Below are positions 38,001 through 48,071 of a stretch of DNA of 64,000 nucleotides, piece by piece. Below the pieces are notes generated by a model. That model did no database searches. It had not been told where the DNA came from and saw nothing but the letters and a program-made list of their open reading frames with translations. Numbering within the stretch: position 1 is the first letter of the stretch; the number at the start of each line of letters is the position of its first letter. The translations under genes were made by a program, and so were the position numbers. The DNA comes from Rhynchopus euleeides (Eukaryota; Euglenozoa; Diplonemea; Diplonemida; Diplonemidae): positions 1,550,001 to 1,614,000 of the forward strand of contig OY723298.1 in NCBI GenBank assembly GCA_963210315.1, in the 5' to 3' direction.

Positions 38001-40225
38001 GTCGCGGGCTGAAGCATCCAATCATCGCAAGCACGGGGCGCGGTGTCAGGAGGTTGAGATCGCCTTCTCCGCGTTCGCCCTGGAGCAGTCGGGCGGGATG
38101 GGTCCGGAGGCCGTGCGGCTCTTCAGGCACTTGGTCAGCTTCGCGGTGGACCACAAGCTGGGGGACAGGGCCGAGCTCACTCGTTCCTGGGCGGCGCGGA
38201 TAGTGGTGCCGTTGATGCGGGCGGTGGGGCGGTCGTCGCTCCGCAGGGGGGCGCTGTGCACGGACCTGCGCTCTGGTCAGACTCGGGAGCGGGTCTTGCC
38301 GGATCCGCTGGTGGGCGTGGAGCCGGACTACTTCTTCGCGCCTGACACGGACCTGGCCCCCGCGCCACACTTCGACGGGCACATGGACGCGGAGGATTTC
38401 ATGTGTGACCCGGATGACGCGGCGGGCCCCGAGGAGCCGACCCCTGAACCCGAACCTGCCCCTCCCCGCCGCCCACGCCCGCCGCCTCCCCCCGCGGAGG
38501 GGGACCTCCCGCAGCCGGCGGGTGGGGTGGCGGCTGACCCCCTGGCCCAATTGCTGGAGTGGCGCGGCCAGACGGACGGGAGGCTGAGCTTGTCGTCCCT
38601 GCAGCAGCAGGCGCGGCTGGGCCTGGTCGAGCCGGACGGGTGGTCGTTCCGGGTGGGGGACTGTGCTTTTGATGCGTTGGCCACGCTGGGTGCCCGATCG
38701 GTGAAGCAATCCAGCGGGTGGCTGCGCCAAGAGGCAGTCCGCAGGGCGATGCGCGACCCGGACCTCCGGATGCGGGTGGAGGAGGGTCCGAACCAGTGGG
38801 CCGAGCAGATGATGCGCGCAGGGAGCGACGACGTGCGCACCTGGGCGGACTTCATCGCCCTGGCGGCGGCTGCGCGCGTGACCAGATGCGTCGTCCTCGT
38901 GCTCATCGACAACCACCAGCCGATGCTTCTGTCCCCAGTAGGTGCGGGTGCAGTGGTGGACGCCCACTGTCTGCGGAGGACGGGGGGGCAACATGGGCAC
39001 TACGTGCCCCTAGTTATGCCGGAGCCCATGCGTCAGCACCTGGCGGGTCTTCCCCCGAAGCCGATGGCAGCGGATGTCACGGGGTGCGATGGTGATAGTC
39101 CCATGCAGATGGTGCGTCAGGGGGGCTCGGCGGGCCAGGTGGAGGAGTGCGAGAAGTGCCGCCGCCCGTTCGACCGCTCCGCGAGGCATCACGCGTGTGG
39201 CAGATGCTGGCGCAAAGTGTGCGCGTCATGCGCAGTGCGGGGTGAGCGGTGCCCAGGCTACATTGACCGGGTGGCGGTGGATGTCGACGCTCCAGACCCT
39301 GCGGAGCAACCCGCGGTCACCCCGGATCTGCGGGAGGTCCTGGAGTCCGCCCGGGCGCGCCCCCGCCGGCGGAAGCCCATCCCGAGCCGCATGCACGACA
39401 CGCCGATGGGGCCCAGGCAGCCGAGTGCCCCGCACGACTCGTCGGGGGCTGCGCACCATCCAACGCGGGTGAAGGAGGAAGTGGCGGAGGAGCCGGTCGC
39501 TCCCGGCCAGGACGTGGAGATGCACCAGGGCGGAGGCTCCCAAACCTCAAACACAGCCCCCTCTGGTGCGCCCTCCGCGACCCACGGCCACAGCGTGCCC
39601 CCGGCGGAGAGTGCCTCCCGGGCTGCCCCAGCCCCCATGCAGGGGCAGGCCCAACATGCAGAGTGCCCGCCGTCGGGGTCGGGGGCCACAGAGAACCACC
39701 AGGGCGGAGGCTCCCAAACCTCAAACACATGGGGACATGGGAACATCCCCGCTCTGCAGGAGCTTGCGGCGTCCCGTGTCTGGGCCGAGGGGGTGGTAGC
39801 GCGGGCCCGCGGCATGGCCCCCTGCGTCTCGATGGGAGGAGCCATCCCCCGCACCGTCGAGGCGTGGAGGCACTGCTTCCACCCCAGCTATGGCCTTTGC
39901 CCCCTCTCGCCCAGGGTGGCAGGTGACGTAGCGGCGGAGTGGCTGCAGGCGCGCATCCTGCAAGGGGGCGCGCAGGCCGAGCCCGGGAACCAGACGAGGG
40001 AGCCGGGGGTCAGCCTGCGCGTCTACATGCGCAAGCTGCAGACGGAGGTGGAGCGGGGCGAGTAGGCGGAGCAGCGTCCCCACCCCCACCACCCCCCCCC
40101 CCCCCCCGGGACCTTCCCCCCCCCCTTTCATAGATGTGTGCAGGTGGCCGTTGTGAATGGTTAGACAGGGGCTGGCCACCCCCTCCCCCGGGCTCTGCAC
40201 AGCAGGTCTGGGTTAGAAACAACAT
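35098..40225 (+). mobile_element. LINE 2: related RLE-type LINE, 5'-truncated, one in-frame stop
   Basis: Second copy or family member of the LINE type at 24753. The recognisable coding sequence starts near 35098, directly after a dispersed module, and lacks the N-terminal OTU domain, which suggests 5' truncation. A C-x4-C...H-x3-H finger (CPLTAC...HAQAH) and CMWC...CVKC pair lie at 35250-35450. The ORF meets a single in-frame TGA at 35797-35799 and then continues in the same frame to 40065. The 3' UTR is C-rich and includes TTGTGAATGGTTAGA (40151), like LINE 1. The 3' boundary is approximate. Confidence 0.7.
35836..40065 (+). CDS. LINE 2 ORF: RT - CCHC - RLE nuclease - OTU - zinc finger
   Basis: 1409 residues counted from the first open codon (GTG) after the in-frame TGA; a natural protein would begin further upstream. 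Reverse transcriptase carries KIDYANAFN, GVQQGDPLGPLLF and YLDD (300-303). Next come a C-x2-C-x7-H-x4-C motif (CHECGDAMDVLGAHVFSC), a PD-(D/E)xK-type nuclease (ADVFLP...RAIDVTV), and one OTU-like domain (GDCAFDA, Cys943; GHYVPL, His1055). After this lies a Cys/His-rich RING/FYVE-like finger (CEKC...HHACGRCWRKVCASC). The C-terminal part is Pro/Ala-rich and repeats HQGGGSQTSNT twice. Sequence similarity to the LINE at 25952 is clear across RT and nuclease but not close, so they are different families. Confidence 0.75.
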   Translation: MEAAPTWEETEEAVVQAARQGRYSAAMARTRSAGLAPATPATKAKLLAMHPEADSPAISAATRVVPADATPAEVFKALKGLPRGTGAGPSGLRADHLRELVQVEGVDVLPALTAVVNVLRRGEAPPQLARHIAGASLVALPKPDAGIRPIAVGETLRRLVAKTLTADVREQAGKLLLKGRQVGVAVDGGLEAATAVVKDFAARNRGADKVLLKIDYANAFNMVNRQAFIDAVRRDLPELSAWVEWCYASPSALIYRGEVLESQRGVQQGDPLGPLLFSLAIRQLTEDLGKLPGVEGSVWYLDDGTLMGSPGAVGHAFAILERRSAELGLVVARRKCEVISLNGHSVEGLRGAGLDVAATEKERATRMDLLHHNFEFLGAPVGDAEFCERVMDTKLREKFIPNLRQLHHLQDAQVAMTLLRHCEGFCKLVFQMRAIGYAGREYLRQYDKEIGMVLASVLGDRDGTLPDDARDQAALPVRLGGMGIRRSEDHITAAALAAASSFFPLCVQLDSGYRWDADAWRVAATAHNELVAEADWVDPHKRPGEPLRQRDLSLAIISRQHETLLAEADVLSKGRQLSASLPGAGAWVTVTPEQQFAMGREEYQVAARLRLGLVVFAPGSRCHECGDAMDVLGAHVFSCQASADRIKRHDAVKLGVLGLARDAGLGPQLEPNHLLLGGGKPADVFLPCGIGESRGRAIDVTVWSTCAESARQGAARARGYTASRAEASNHRKHGARCQEVEIAFSAFALEQSGGMGPEAVRLFRHLVSFAVDHKLGDRAELTRSWAARIVVPLMRAVGRSSLRRGALCTDLRSGQTRERVLPDPLVGVEPDYFFAPDTDLAPAPHFDGHMDAEDFMCDPDDAAGPEEPTPEPEPAPPRRPRPPPPPAEGDLPQPAGGVAADPLAQLLEWRGQTDGRLSLSSLQQQARLGLVEPDGWSFRVGDCAFDALATLGARSVKQSSGWLRQEAVRRAMRDPDLRMRVEEGPNQWAEQMMRAGSDDVRTWADFIALAAAARVTRCVVLVLIDNHQPMLLSPVGAGAVVDAHCLRRTGGQHGHYVPLVMPEPMRQHLAGLPPKPMAADVTGCDGDSPMQMVRQGGSAGQVEECEKCRRPFDRSARHHACGRCWRKVCASCAVRGERCPGYIDRVAVDVDAPDPAEQPAVTPDLREVLESARARPRRRKPIPSRMHDTPMGPRQPSAPHDSSGAAHHPTRVKEEVAEEPVAPGQDVEMHQGGGSQTSNTAPSGAPSATHGHSVPPAESASRAAPAPMQGQAQHAECPPSGSGATENHQGGGSQTSNTWGHGNIPALQELAASRVWAEGVVARARGMAPCVSMGGAIPRTVEAWRHCFHPSYGLCPLSPRVAGDVAAEWLQARILQGGAQAEPGNQTREPGVSLRVYMRKLQTEVERGE

Positions 40226-40983
40226 AACCCCCCCCCCTTCCTCCCCTCCCTTCCTCCCCCCTCCCCTCCCCTCCCCTCCCCTATTGATGTCCCCCCCCCC
40301 CCCCTCCCCCAGCGCTTTGCCGCTCGTGTGAGTACCGCCCTGACTGGGAGAAAGGGTAGGGCTGGTTGGGTTGGCGGAGTTGGGCGGATGGGCGAAACGG
40401 AAAAATCGACGAGGTCGCAGCGTCAGGGCGTTCTGGGCTGGCTGGTGGTGGTTGGGACAAGACCGACGAGATTAGAAGCGGCACTGGTAGACGGGTTTTG
40501 AGGCCCCCCGCCCCCAGGTTCCCCCTGCCCACCTGGACGGACCCAAGTGCCTCACACCGGATCTCTCCCCACCCGGTGGTCCACCTGACGGATACGCGCA
40601 AAAAAAAAAAAAAAAAAAAAGAAAAGACGACATCGTTCAAAACATCGTTGGGGGAAAAACACGCCTCCCTAACACTCCGTTCCCTCCTTGCCACGACCCC
40701 CTCACTCTCCCTGGCAGGTTCTCCCTCCACCCTGAGTTCCGCCCCAGTTTCGTGTAACGCCCGTGGGGTAGGTGCCAGGGTGGGGTGTGGGATGATGTGA
40801 GACGCAGCGGCTGAGAAGGCTGCAAGGTATGTTGTCGAGAAGGCAGCTGGAAACCTATCGAATCTCTGCTCCTCCTATCGGGACAAAACCGTCTCCTGGC
40901 AACAAATCGTTCAAAGTGGCCAGGCGAGCTCCGAACAGCGACCCCTCTCACGGGGGGTTGTAGGAGACACGGTCAAAAAATCG
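40066..40983. other. C-rich spacer with a 20-nt A run
   Basis: 3' flank of LINE 2 followed by C-runs. A pure A run (about 20 nt) is at 40601-40620; it could be the tail of a retroposed RNA, but no target duplication is evident. 40919-41000 is copy c of the hairpin/A-tail module. No gene. Confidence 0.5.
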
Positions 40984-41000
40984 GTGAAATCGTTCAAAAG
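40919..41000 (+). repeat. Dispersed hairpin-plus-A-tail module, copy c
   Basis: CAGGCGAGCTCCGAACAGCG, a CCCCTCTCACGGGG hairpin, GTAGGAGACACGGTC and an A run, then ATCGTTCAAA. It matches 42652-42730 over about 62 bp with few differences. Confidence 0.5.
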
Positions 41001-41214
41001 TCTGGCCCGCGTGCGCGCAAGCCATTACTACCCAGCAACATGCAGGCTACTCCAGCTTGCATCTATCCTTCCGCTGGGCACTGCTTCTGTTGAACGCTTG
41101 TTTTCCAAGCTTCGCCAACTGAGCAACGAAAGCCTTGCAAATGTACTCTTTGTGGGAGTGGAATGTCGCGAAGATTCACAGGGTATCCCCGAAGCCACTC
41201 TTGCGAGGTCCTAG
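40984..41214 (+). pseudogene. hAT transposase C-terminal (dimerisation) fragment
   Basis: A 76-codon open frame reads YYPATCRLLQLASILPLGTA then SVERLFSKLRQLSNESLANV, resembling the hAT family C-terminal dimerisation region (L.L...ILP..SASVER.FS.L......L). The expected Arg/Asn-rich helix after SKL is short, and no other hAT domain is seen nearby. It is a relic of an autonomous hAT element and may be the source type for hAT-like MITEs such as the one at 20990. Confidence 0.6.
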
Positions 41215-41370
41215 GGTACCCCGAGAGAATTTCACCCCCCTCGAGGGCCCAGGGCCGACATTCTTCCCAGCCGCTACACAGGGCAACCGTTGAAGAATGT
41301 CACCCCCTCTGTACAGGGTGGCCGTTGGAGCCCAAGCGGAGGCCGAGGGGGGGTGACCTTCTCTCGGGTA
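41215..41370. repeat. Palindromic fold-back sequence
   Basis: GGGTACCCCGAGAGAATTTC at the left pairs with the reverse complement of GACCTTCTCTCGGGTACCC at the right, with C-rich/G-rich continuations. A second, inner pair GACATTCTT / AAGAATGTC lies near the centre. About 150 bp; likely a small MITE or fold-back. Confidence 0.55.
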
Positions 41371-42801
41371 CCCGAGTAGGGCAAATCAACTGTGTGTGTA
41401 CTGTGACCGAGTCTGACCGAGTTTCGGCCCCAACCCCAGAATCCAAGCTAAGCCCCTGCGCAATATAAAAGCCTTAAACCCTGTGCCTGGAAATTTGTCC
41501 AAAAAATATCACGTTTTCGCACAAGGCATAAAAAAAACGACCCACTGCAGGAGAACCAAAAAAACCGCTCTGCCCTAGAATATCCCAGGGACTGCTGTCT
41601 GCATCAAGGGTGGAGTGAACGAGAGGAGAGGGGGGGAGAGTTTCCACACTGGCACACAGGCTCTCTCTGTCTCTGAAACCTGCTATTTTTCTCTTGGGTT
41701 TTGTAGTCTTGTTTGCTCCCCCCCCCCCCACCCCTCATCCCGTCACATGCCGAGGGATGTATCCTGCCCTGCCCTTTTGTTGTTGCCGCTCTTCGCCGCG
41801 TCCCTCTGAGGGACGCGGCATCGCCCGCCGTACACATTTGTTCTTGTTGCGCTGTCTGGTGCCAGATGTCATGTTTTGCCCCAAAATACTGTATGATCCC
41901 CCCGTCAGCCTCTGTGGGATTCGGCTCCACCGCCACCGCCATCACCCACCCTGACTTGCCTGGGGCTGCCCTTCCTTCTCCTGTATGAGAGAAGGCAACC
42001 CGGAGACGCCCTCCTAAGTGCTTGCCCTCGTATATACTTAGTGTGACACGGGGGCTGTAGAAGACACGGGGTGTGGCTGAAGCCAGCGCAGTCCCATGCA
42101 AAGTAATCAACGATGCCGATCTGCTTTTTCGGGTTATACGCAAACTCCTCCAACACATTTGGCTTGAAGGCGTGGCGGTTGTCGGGGTGTGTGCACTGTG
42201 CGCGCTTGTTAGCCCCACGTTACTTTTACACCTGGCCATGTCCGGCTCCCAATCTCTTATCTCGTCTCGGTGCAGCAGCGTTGCGAACACGGAAGGGAGA
42301 GGGGAGAGGTTGTTTGGGTGCAGCGCCACGCTAGCACAGGACATCAGCCCATCGTAACGCTGTATGCCTGTGCCCCCCTGGTGGCAGTCTGGGCAATGGC
42401 AGGAACTCTCGACGTGGTGCTTTCTCCCCGCGGATGTGCGCACCCCCCCCCCCTCCCCATCTCGGCAGGTAGGATGTGGGTCGAAACAAGGTGGCCCCAT
42501 CAGCGTTCAGTGATCCCTTGTGGCTTGGTAGCTTCAAGAAACGCGGAGTGTCGACAGTTGGTGGAGGAGAACATGCTAACCTAGCCCTGATGCCACCTGT
42601 AGACCAACGCGACAGCCTCACCCGGGGAGGGGCAAGGTTGAGCGACACGGCCCAGGCGAGCTCGGAACAGCAGTTCCTCTCATGGGGGCTGTGGGAGGCG
42701 CGGCTCAAAAAAAAAGAATGTTCAAATCGATCAACAGGATGGAGCGGCTGTCCTGAGGCGATCTATCTGTGTTCTGCCCAAGACAAGGATACCGTGCCAA
42801 C
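41371..42801. other. Gene-free region
   Basis: No convincing gene. A minus-strand open frame at 41604-42500 and overlapping frames are not recognisable. 42652-42730 is copy d of the hairpin/A-tail module. Confidence 0.5.
42652..42730 (+). repeat. Dispersed hairpin-plus-A-tail module, copy d
   Basis: CAGGCGAGCTCGGAACAGCA, a CCTCTCATGGGGG hairpin, GTGGGAGGCGCGGCTC and an A run, followed by TGTTCAAATCG. Close to the copy at 40919. Confidence 0.5.
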
Positions 42802-43283
42802 TCCTCCCCCCCTCCCCCCCCTCCGGCCTCGCCTCCTTCCGCGCACTCCCCACCTGCTGGCCCTTTCAAGTGTTCTTTTGTCCTCCCCCCCTCCCCCCCC
42901 TCCGGCCTCGCCTCCTTCCGCGCACTCCCCACCTGCTGGCCCTTTCAAGTGTTCTTTTGTCCTCCCCCCCTCCCCCCCCTCCGGCCTCGCCTCCTTCCGC
43001 GCACTCCCCACCTGCTGGCCCTTTCAAGTGTTCTTTTGTCCTCCCCCCCTCCCCCCCCTCCGGCCTCGCCTCCTTCCGCGCACTCCCCACCTGCTGGCCC
43101 TTTCAAGTGTTCTTTTGTCCTCCCCCCCTCCCCCCCCTCCGGCCTCGCCTCCTTCCGCGCACTCCCCACCTGCTGGCCCTTTCAAGTGTTCTTTTGTCCT
43201 CCCCCCCTCCCCCCCCTCCGGCCTCGCCTCCTTCCGCGCACTCCCCACCTGCTGGCCCTTTCAAGTGTTCTTTTGTCCTCCCC
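42802..43283. repeat. 79-bp minisatellite, about six copies
   Basis: Direct tandem repeat with a 79-bp period; each unit contains TCCGGCCTCGCCTCCTTCCG, GCACTCCCCACCTGCTGGCC and CTTTCAAGTGTTCTTTTGTC. Copies are almost identical. The period is not a multiple of three, so the Pro-rich open frames across it cycle through all frames and are not coding. Confidence 0.9.
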
Positions 43284-46200
43284 CCCCCCCCCCCCTCCCC
43301 CATCTCAGAGATCGCGGTGAAGACCACACGCACGCACACCTCCCCTCATCCAAAAATTCATCTACTGCCCCCCTCATCCCCACCGATTAAAGTATATTTC
43401 TCCCCGTCTTTATTCTTGCACTAGTTGGCGGGGGGGGGGGGGTGGGGGTGGGGAGTATGGGAGTGGACGTCTTGATTTTGTTTCAGCCTTGAAACTTCCA
43501 TGGGTGGTGGGGTGGGGTGGGGGTGTTCCTGATTTCCTGGGGTACCAGCACTGTGTCAATGTGTCAAAATAGCAATTAGTCTCCCCCCCCCCCCCCTCCC
43601 CAACCGGAGGTGTCTGGGGTTTCAGTTCCCCTCTCCCCCCGGCTCCCCCGAAACAGTGTGGACCCCCTGTGCGACCTCAAGCGAACATTACCCAGCAGGG
43701 TGGGGAAATGTCTCAATGCCACGGGCTTGAAGCGAATTTGTTGGAGCTTGGCCGGCATCTGTTCTCTGTGTTGTATTATTTACTCAAGCCTAAATCTGTC
43801 TGATCGGGGGGGGCCCGTGTGTTCATGAACACACGGCGTTCTTCCCGATCTCATAGAACCAGGCAGCTGCCGCCCAGCCAGCATTCGCAGCCCCCCCCCC
43901 CCTCCCTTTGACCTGTCACCACCAACACGCGAGAACGCTCTTTGCCAGAGGAAGTGGCAGTTTCCGCCGTACGGCGGATCGATATGTCTTCACACCCACC
44001 CCCCCCCCCCTCTCTCATCCTGTCAAGGCTGCAATACCATTCTTTATTTTGCCCCTGACCTGTCTCAGGTCCTGGTAAAGCAAAGCAGTGGCTGTTGTCA
44101 GCGCATGTATGAACTCACTCATACACGCTATCGGTGCGCACAAACAAAACTGACTCAGTGAGGTTGTGATGTGGTGCCAGTTTTACTGCACGCGTGCGCC
44201 GAGTCTGAGACGCCCTCTCTCCCCTACCCCCGTGCCCCCGTGGTTGCCAAGAAGAAGTGATGGTGGTGTGGGGGGTCCCAGTCTTGCTGGGTGGGGCGCT
44301 GTCCCTTAACAGGGAAGTGTATGCGGTTTTTGGACCCCCTTGCCCTCCCCACACACACCCATCCCACTCATGCCCCGATATGGGGTTTTGTCCGCGTTTG
44401 CCATCTTGCAGGGCAGAGGCGTGTGGGGTAGGCTGAGGCACGTGGTAGCCACGGTCGCCTGGGAAGCTCTCTGCGAGTGTCGCATTCGCGGTTCCCCCCC
44501 CCCCCCCCCCCCCCCCCCGCCCCCCTGCCGAGGCGGTGTCACCGGCTTGGTTGAGACCATGGGGTGTAAGTTGCATCAGTGATCAAAACACAAATTGTGG
44601 GGCGGTTTGTTTTTTTTTCTTCTCCTGCTTCTCACACACAACCCCTCCTCCCCCAGTTCGGACGAGGGCAATGGCTGAAAAAAAAAACCTGGGGTTTATT
44701 GAAAAAAATGAAAATCCCCGTGGTTTTCGGACTCCCAACGAAACTCGCTCCAAATCAAAGGTGTGGATTACGTGGCCCCTCTTGCCCTCTTTTAAGATTC
44801 CAGCCTACTCTTGGCTGTCCCTTTGGCAGCGCTGCTGCGCTGCCCCAATTTTTTTTTGCTTTTCCGGGTTTGACGCACAACAACATCCCGACTATTTTTT
44901 ACACGCGCACAGTAAGCCGTGATGGGCAGCGTGCGTCGGATGGGAGAGCGGAGCCACTGATGTATCCCTTTCCTTTAACAAGTGCCAGCAGTGCGTGTCC
45001 ACTCCGCCATTTTTCCACACCGGAAATATAGCTAGTCTCGCACCCTGCTTCCTCCAACAGTATTGGATATTCTCCGCAAAAGAATGCATGTCCCGCTTTC
45101 TGCCCCTCTCCCCCTCCCCCCCTACGTCTGTATTTTTTTAACTTCGTACCCGATCCCCCTCGTCGTGCACTATTTTTTCAGAAGGCTTGGGGCAGTATTG
45201 CTTGCGTGCTTGCCACACACACCCTCCTCCCTCCTACTTCACTACAAGCGATTGTACACAAGAGTGTGCCCCTCAGAGGTTCGAGAGGGGCCGGCAACAC
45301 TGCCCGCTGAAACGTGTTTTGGTGACCTTGTGTGTCCCGGGGAGATTCAGAAAACGCCGTTGTTTTTTTCAGAGATATATCGTTCAAAACACAGACAAGA
45401 GGGAGAGAAAAAGGACATCGCCCCGTTTCGGCAGGAGGGGGGGGGAGAGAGAGAGAGAGAGAGGGGGGATGGTGGAATACGAACAAAGTCAGGCAACACA
45501 TTTGCCCTCCAACCAAAAGCCCTCGCTCCCCTCTGGTGGTCTGAACCGCCCCCCCCCCTCTTCCCATTGTCCTTCCCAACACTGTTCAAAAAGTATCGGC
45601 CACCCCCCCCCCCTTCCCCGTCTCTTCCTTTCCCTCTCTGTTCCCATTAACCGTCAGGGGGGTCGGTGGGGTGTGTGTATGTCCGTGTTTTTTGGTACGA
45701 TTTTTATGTGATGTGACACCGTTCGACTTACACAGCCATATCTATCTCTTTCTCTTAGCACCCCCCCCCCCCCCTCCTCTTCCCGCCCCCCCCCCCCCGC
45801 CCCCAGGCGTGATTTCACTCCTTCATCCCCCCCTCCTTGCCTCGGGGGAATATATCTGCTGCCTGATCTGCAGATGCACACTGGAGCTACCACCCCTCTC
45901 GAGGTAAATCGCGAAGTGTTGCGAGATGCCGACGCAGGGGATGGGAAGTCACACACACACACGCGCGGGGACCGAACCTGAACCTCACGCAGCACGGACA
46001 CACCTGCAAAAAGAAATATTCAAGGAAATTCGGTCAAAAAAGTATCGTTCCGGACAAGTTCCATCCTCTCTTCATCTCTCTTTCTCTCGTATGCTGAAAG
46101 TGTGAATATCCCGTGAAAGAATATTCGCACCTTGTCCGGACGACACCTTCTCCCTCTGTCTTCCTCTTTCTCCTAGTTTGAAGTCGGTCCGGCTCTTTCT

Positions 46201-46553
46201 TCCTTCAGATTCGCACCTCCATCCAGTTACTTCTCTTTTTATTTTCCAGTTGTTTCTTTTTCTAATCCAGTACGAATAGCTCTCCGTTGGTTGAGAGAGA
46301 GAGAGAGAAGGAGCAGGGTGAAGCTTTTACTTCGCACCCCTGAGGGGGCTGTGTGCTGCACTGCTCCAACACAAGAAAATTTCTATCCGCCGCTACGAAG
46401 GAACTCCCTTGCTGACCTCCCCCCACGCCCCATTTTTTGATTGAGTGTGGACTGGAAAATCGTTCCAGAAGAGACACCTCAAAACGGGGGTGGGTGGGTG
46501 GGTGGGTGGGTGGGTGTACACTATATCACGAGAACTGAACCCCCCCCCCCCTA
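43284..46553. other. Gene-poor region
   Basis: No gene seen. C- and G-homopolymers, A-runs, a GA microsatellite (45447-45467), another at 46296-46310, and a GGGT tandem at 46489-46515. Short palindromes such as CCGCCGTACGGCGG (43965-43978) occur. It ends in a C-run next to the TA at 46552. Confidence 0.6.
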
Positions 46554-47701
46554 GGGGGGGTCAAATGCCACCCTTTTACGTGGACAAACACGATTTTTCA
46601 AAAAACCGGCGCAGAGGCCCCAAAGCCCCCGTAAACCCTCCAAACCCCCCCAGATCGGTCCGGAAACCCATCGAACCCCACTTTTCCACCATTCCGGGCA
46701 CCTCAGGTGCCCGAATTGGGGTACCTAAATTTTGTGCCACCGTTTGGTACCGGACAGTGCCACTGTGTGGGAGGTTGGAAAAGAAAATGCCCCAACACAC
46801 CACATCTGAGGGTTGCAATGCATGTTGCTTGCCAACCACGTCATCCGGTGGGTGTCAGGCGCTATGTAGGTGGCATTAGCCAGGTCTTCGATGAGTTCTG
46901 GCTTGTATATGTACCTCCCTGCCACCATGCACCGGGAGGCTGCCTGTAGGTACGGAACAAGTCCAGATGGTCGTGTGATTCCTGTGCAGCAGTGCTCCAC
47001 AACCGGGATGTGTTGACAACGACTGTTGCAACACGAGCTGTACATTCCGGGAACACACGAAGTGCGCTGTCGTGGTACCCATTGTGCCAGAATTGGTAGT
47101 TGCTGCGGTCTACTTTGCCTGGCCCAAGAGCACTGGTACTGAACGGTGCAATATGCGTGGCGAGGTGAATGCAACGGAAGGGCGCAAAGTCAATACAGCT
47201 CTCGGATGGCGGGTGGTGGTGCCACTAGTGTGTGACGTTCACTCGAGGATACAACGCATCACAATGAATCAGCAACCGTGGACCGAGTACAATACGCTCT
47301 CTGTGGCTGGTGTGGGGGACAAAGGCAGTGCCTGTGCCGCAGGCAGGGAGGTACATATACAAGCCAGAACACATCGAAGACCTGGCTCATGCCACCTACA
47401 TAGCGCCTGACACCCACCGGATGACGTGGTTGGCAAGCAACATGCATTGCAACCCTCAGATGTGGTGTGTTGGGGCATTTTCTTTTCCAACCTCCCACAC
47501 AGTGGCACTGTCCGGTACCAAACGGTGGCACAAAATTTAGGTACCCCAATTCGGGCACCTGAGGTGCCCGGAATGGTGGAAAAGTGGGGTTCGATGGGTT
47601 TCCGGACCGATCTGGGGGGGTTTGGAGGGTTTACGGGGGCTTTGGGGCCTCTGCGCCGGTTTTTTGAAAAATCGTGTTTGTCACCCCCATTTGACCCCCC
47701 C
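46554..47701. mobile_element. Fold-back element, ~365-bp inverted arms, TA-flanked
   Basis: 1148 bp; the arms 46554-46923 and 47343-47701 are near-perfect inverted copies with GGGGGGGTCAAATG / CATTTGACCCCCCC ends. TA flanks at 46552-46553 and 47702-47703 sit between a C-run at each side. The centre (46924-47342) is unique. The arms carry a matching open segment (AGRYIYKPE..EDLA.ATYIAP...) read toward each end, which may be the remnant of a transposase gene end. Its ends share GGGGGGGTC with element B at 8765. Confidence 0.8.
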
Positions 47702-48003
47702 TACCCCCCCCCCCCCCCTCCATCCCCTCCCCCGTCTCTCCGGTCTCTTCCAGGGTGGGGGGGGTTTTTTTTGTAGTTTCAGCAAGCTTTGTTGTGCCCC
47801 GCCTCCCCTCCCCTCCCTGTCTAACAGATCACGCCCAATCCACTGCGTGTACACAGAAACGTGATGTGCGGGAGGTCTCCTTGATAATCTCGAATCTACA
47901 CCCCCTTCTTGTCTCCTGGTGTGGGTCATGGTTTCACAGTGGATCAACTACACAAAATGTACTCATTCAAACGTAATGACATGAGACAGCATCACGAGCG
48001 GTC

Positions 48004-48071
48004 GGCGTGGTGTTCGGAATGGTCGCATGTCAAATGATGATGATTGCAATACGTTGTCAAGAAGTGAGGCG
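48004..48071 (+). repeat. Dispersed repeat with ACGTTGTCAAGAAGTGA, copy 2
   Basis: GTGGTGTTCGGAATGGTCGC...TTGCAATACGTTGTCAAGAAGTGAGGCG resembles 22958-23015. Family unknown. Confidence 0.4.

Noticed and set aside
41604-42500. 298-codon minus-strand frame
   Set aside because: No domain or codon pattern recognised; overlapping frames are equally open and the sequence is repeat-rich.
42802-43283. CRISPR-like array
   Set aside because: The repeats are contiguous tandem units with no unique spacers, in a eukaryotic context.
42476-43390. Pro-rich 304-residue open frame
   Set aside because: It runs through a 79-bp minisatellite; all three frames are open because of the C-rich repeat, so it is not a gene.
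46725-47174. 149-codon minus-strand frame in the fold-back element
   Set aside because: Looks partly coding and is mirrored in the other arm, but has no recognisable domain; kept only as a possible transposase-end remnant.
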